64,000 nt of DNA. It comes from Capra hircus. Lineage: Eukaryota; Chordata; Mammalia; Artiodactyla; Bovidae. This document shows, one piece after another, positions 63,076 through 64,000 of this stretch; the first letter of the stretch is position 1, and each line of letters starts with the position of its first letter. The stretch is from positions 81,966,713 to 82,030,712 of the forward strand of contig NC_030816.1 in assembly GCF_001704415.2 (NCBI RefSeq). The letters are read 5' to 3'. The notes beneath the pieces are model-generated. The model worked only from the letters and a program-made list of their open reading frames with translations, was not told the DNA's origin and did no database searches. Made by a program: the position numbers and the translations under genes.

Positions 63076-64000
63076 AAGTATTAGCTACTGACCCCTTGGG
63101 AATTAAAAGTAACAAGTGTGAGAGACGGCTACCATTCTGTGTCTTATGTGACCGGTTTGGTTTGCAGAATTGCTTAGAAACATTTCATGGGAAAGACAGG
63201 GGTATCATTTGTTCATAAAAAAGCCCTGCACTGACTTTATTGTGCTATTCCACCCCCCTCCCCCGCCCCAGTATATATACCCTAGAATTAAAAAAATTTT
63301 TTTAACAGTTGGGTGTAATTTGGCTTTTATTTACCTTTATTAAAACATAAATGTAATTGGTTTTCCTACCTTTTAATACCAATTTATTCCATTAAGAATA
63401 TAATGAAATATGCTTTTAAATCATCAATCTAATAATCTAGATACTTATTTTTGCTTGTTCTTATTAGTAATTGGGGATTTGATAGAGTAGGTATGGTTTG
63501 TTTTGTTTCAACTAGATCAATATGCCAGGGTGGGAACTTTGGTAATATTTGTGCTTTACAAATAATATCTGCATACCAGCCAGCTCTATTGGTAAAGAAG
63601 ATGTGGAAGAGAACCATGAAACATTACCCCAAAATTCAGTTTTTAAAAGCACCAAGGATTAGAAACAACCAAATGGAAAAGGTATGTGCTGCTTTGCAGC
63701 TTTCATCGTTCCTTATTCAGACTTCGTCACATTTTCTTATTAAGGCAAGTGCTCTTTTATTAAGAAGTCAGTTTTACTTGGGGCTTATTCCCTGTGACAA
63801 TCCCTGTTTAAACTTACCTCAGAAAGAAAGGTAGGAACAGACAGAAGCAAAGTCAGTCTTGGTGGAGGCCGCACGATGAGGTTGAGTTTCGTTGCATCTA
63901 GTTCTGTGGTTGATGCAGGCAGAAACAAGGACGCTTTTGGAGGCTTTGCTTCCCTTCCTGAAGATGGTGTTAGCAGGATGGGTTCAGATAGCAGGAGTTT
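63076..64000 (+). other. GTF2H5 3' UTR and possible downstream flank
   Basis: AT-rich sequence after the stop. ATTAAA-type poly(A) signals occur at 63102-63107, 63287-63292 and 63339-63344; no AATAAA is seen close to the stop. The real cleavage site may be one of these or beyond the window. A 127-codon open frame at 63451-63834 shows no recognisable family and is probably chance. Confidence 0.5.

Noticed and set aside
63451..63834. 127-codon open frame after GTF2H5
   Set aside because: It lies in the AT-rich 3' UTR or flank, has no recognisable domain and no splice or promoter support.

Overview
This window is nuclear DNA from a ruminant, most likely cattle or a close bovid. The evidence is dozens of tRNA-derived Bov-tA/Bov-A2 SINEs, several BovB (RTE-type) LINEs and CHR-type cetartiodactyl SINEs. 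Introns have GT/AG borders and the single promoter is a CpG island. There are only two protein-coding genes. They stand head to head and match the human 6q25.3 pair SERAC1 / GTF2H5. Almost everything else is intron and dispersed repeat.

SERAC1 (minus strand) runs from its non-coding exon 1 in the CpG island (donor at 50646) leftwards to 381. I assembled fifteen coding exons by reading splice sites and frame. Together they give 609 codons plus one base. Adding the 45 codons recalled for the human last exon gives exactly 654, the human length, so only the last coding exon and the 3' UTR lie beyond the left edge. SERAC1 is a serine-lipase-like alpha/beta hydrolase of the mitochondria/ER contact zone that remodels phosphatidylglycerol. 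Its nucleophile Ser498 is visible in the exon at 3370-3467.

The CpG island (about 50.37-51.14 kb) is a bidirectional promoter. It holds three perfect 21-bp repeats each with a GC box, a CACGTG E-box, a TGACG half-CRE and a palindromic NRF1-type site.

GTF2H5 (plus strand) has a non-coding exon ending at 50977, a start-codon exon at 51804-51867, an 11-kb intron and a final coding exon at 62895-63075. It encodes the 71-residue TTDA/p8 subunit of TFIIH. The most unusual structure in the window is here: a 60-bp tandem duplication has copied the intron-2 splice acceptor plus the first 34 bases of the coding exon. It leaves two acceptors exactly 60 bp apart and in the same frame, so an isoform with 20 extra residues is possible.

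The introns hold a dense layered repeat history. It includes L2 tracts, L1 pieces, MaLR and other ERV LTR remnants, a gammaretrovirus-like pol remnant, hAT-type MER elements, and BovB and Bov-tA copies, many with readable target-site duplications. Three LINE copies carry a 5' inversion of the twin-priming type. There are also three local tandem duplications that are not transposons (7.04-7.34, 32.75-32.82 and 36.41-36.68 kb). There is no rRNA gene, no true tRNA gene, no CRISPR array and nothing bacterial. Repeat family names come from recognition, not from a database search.
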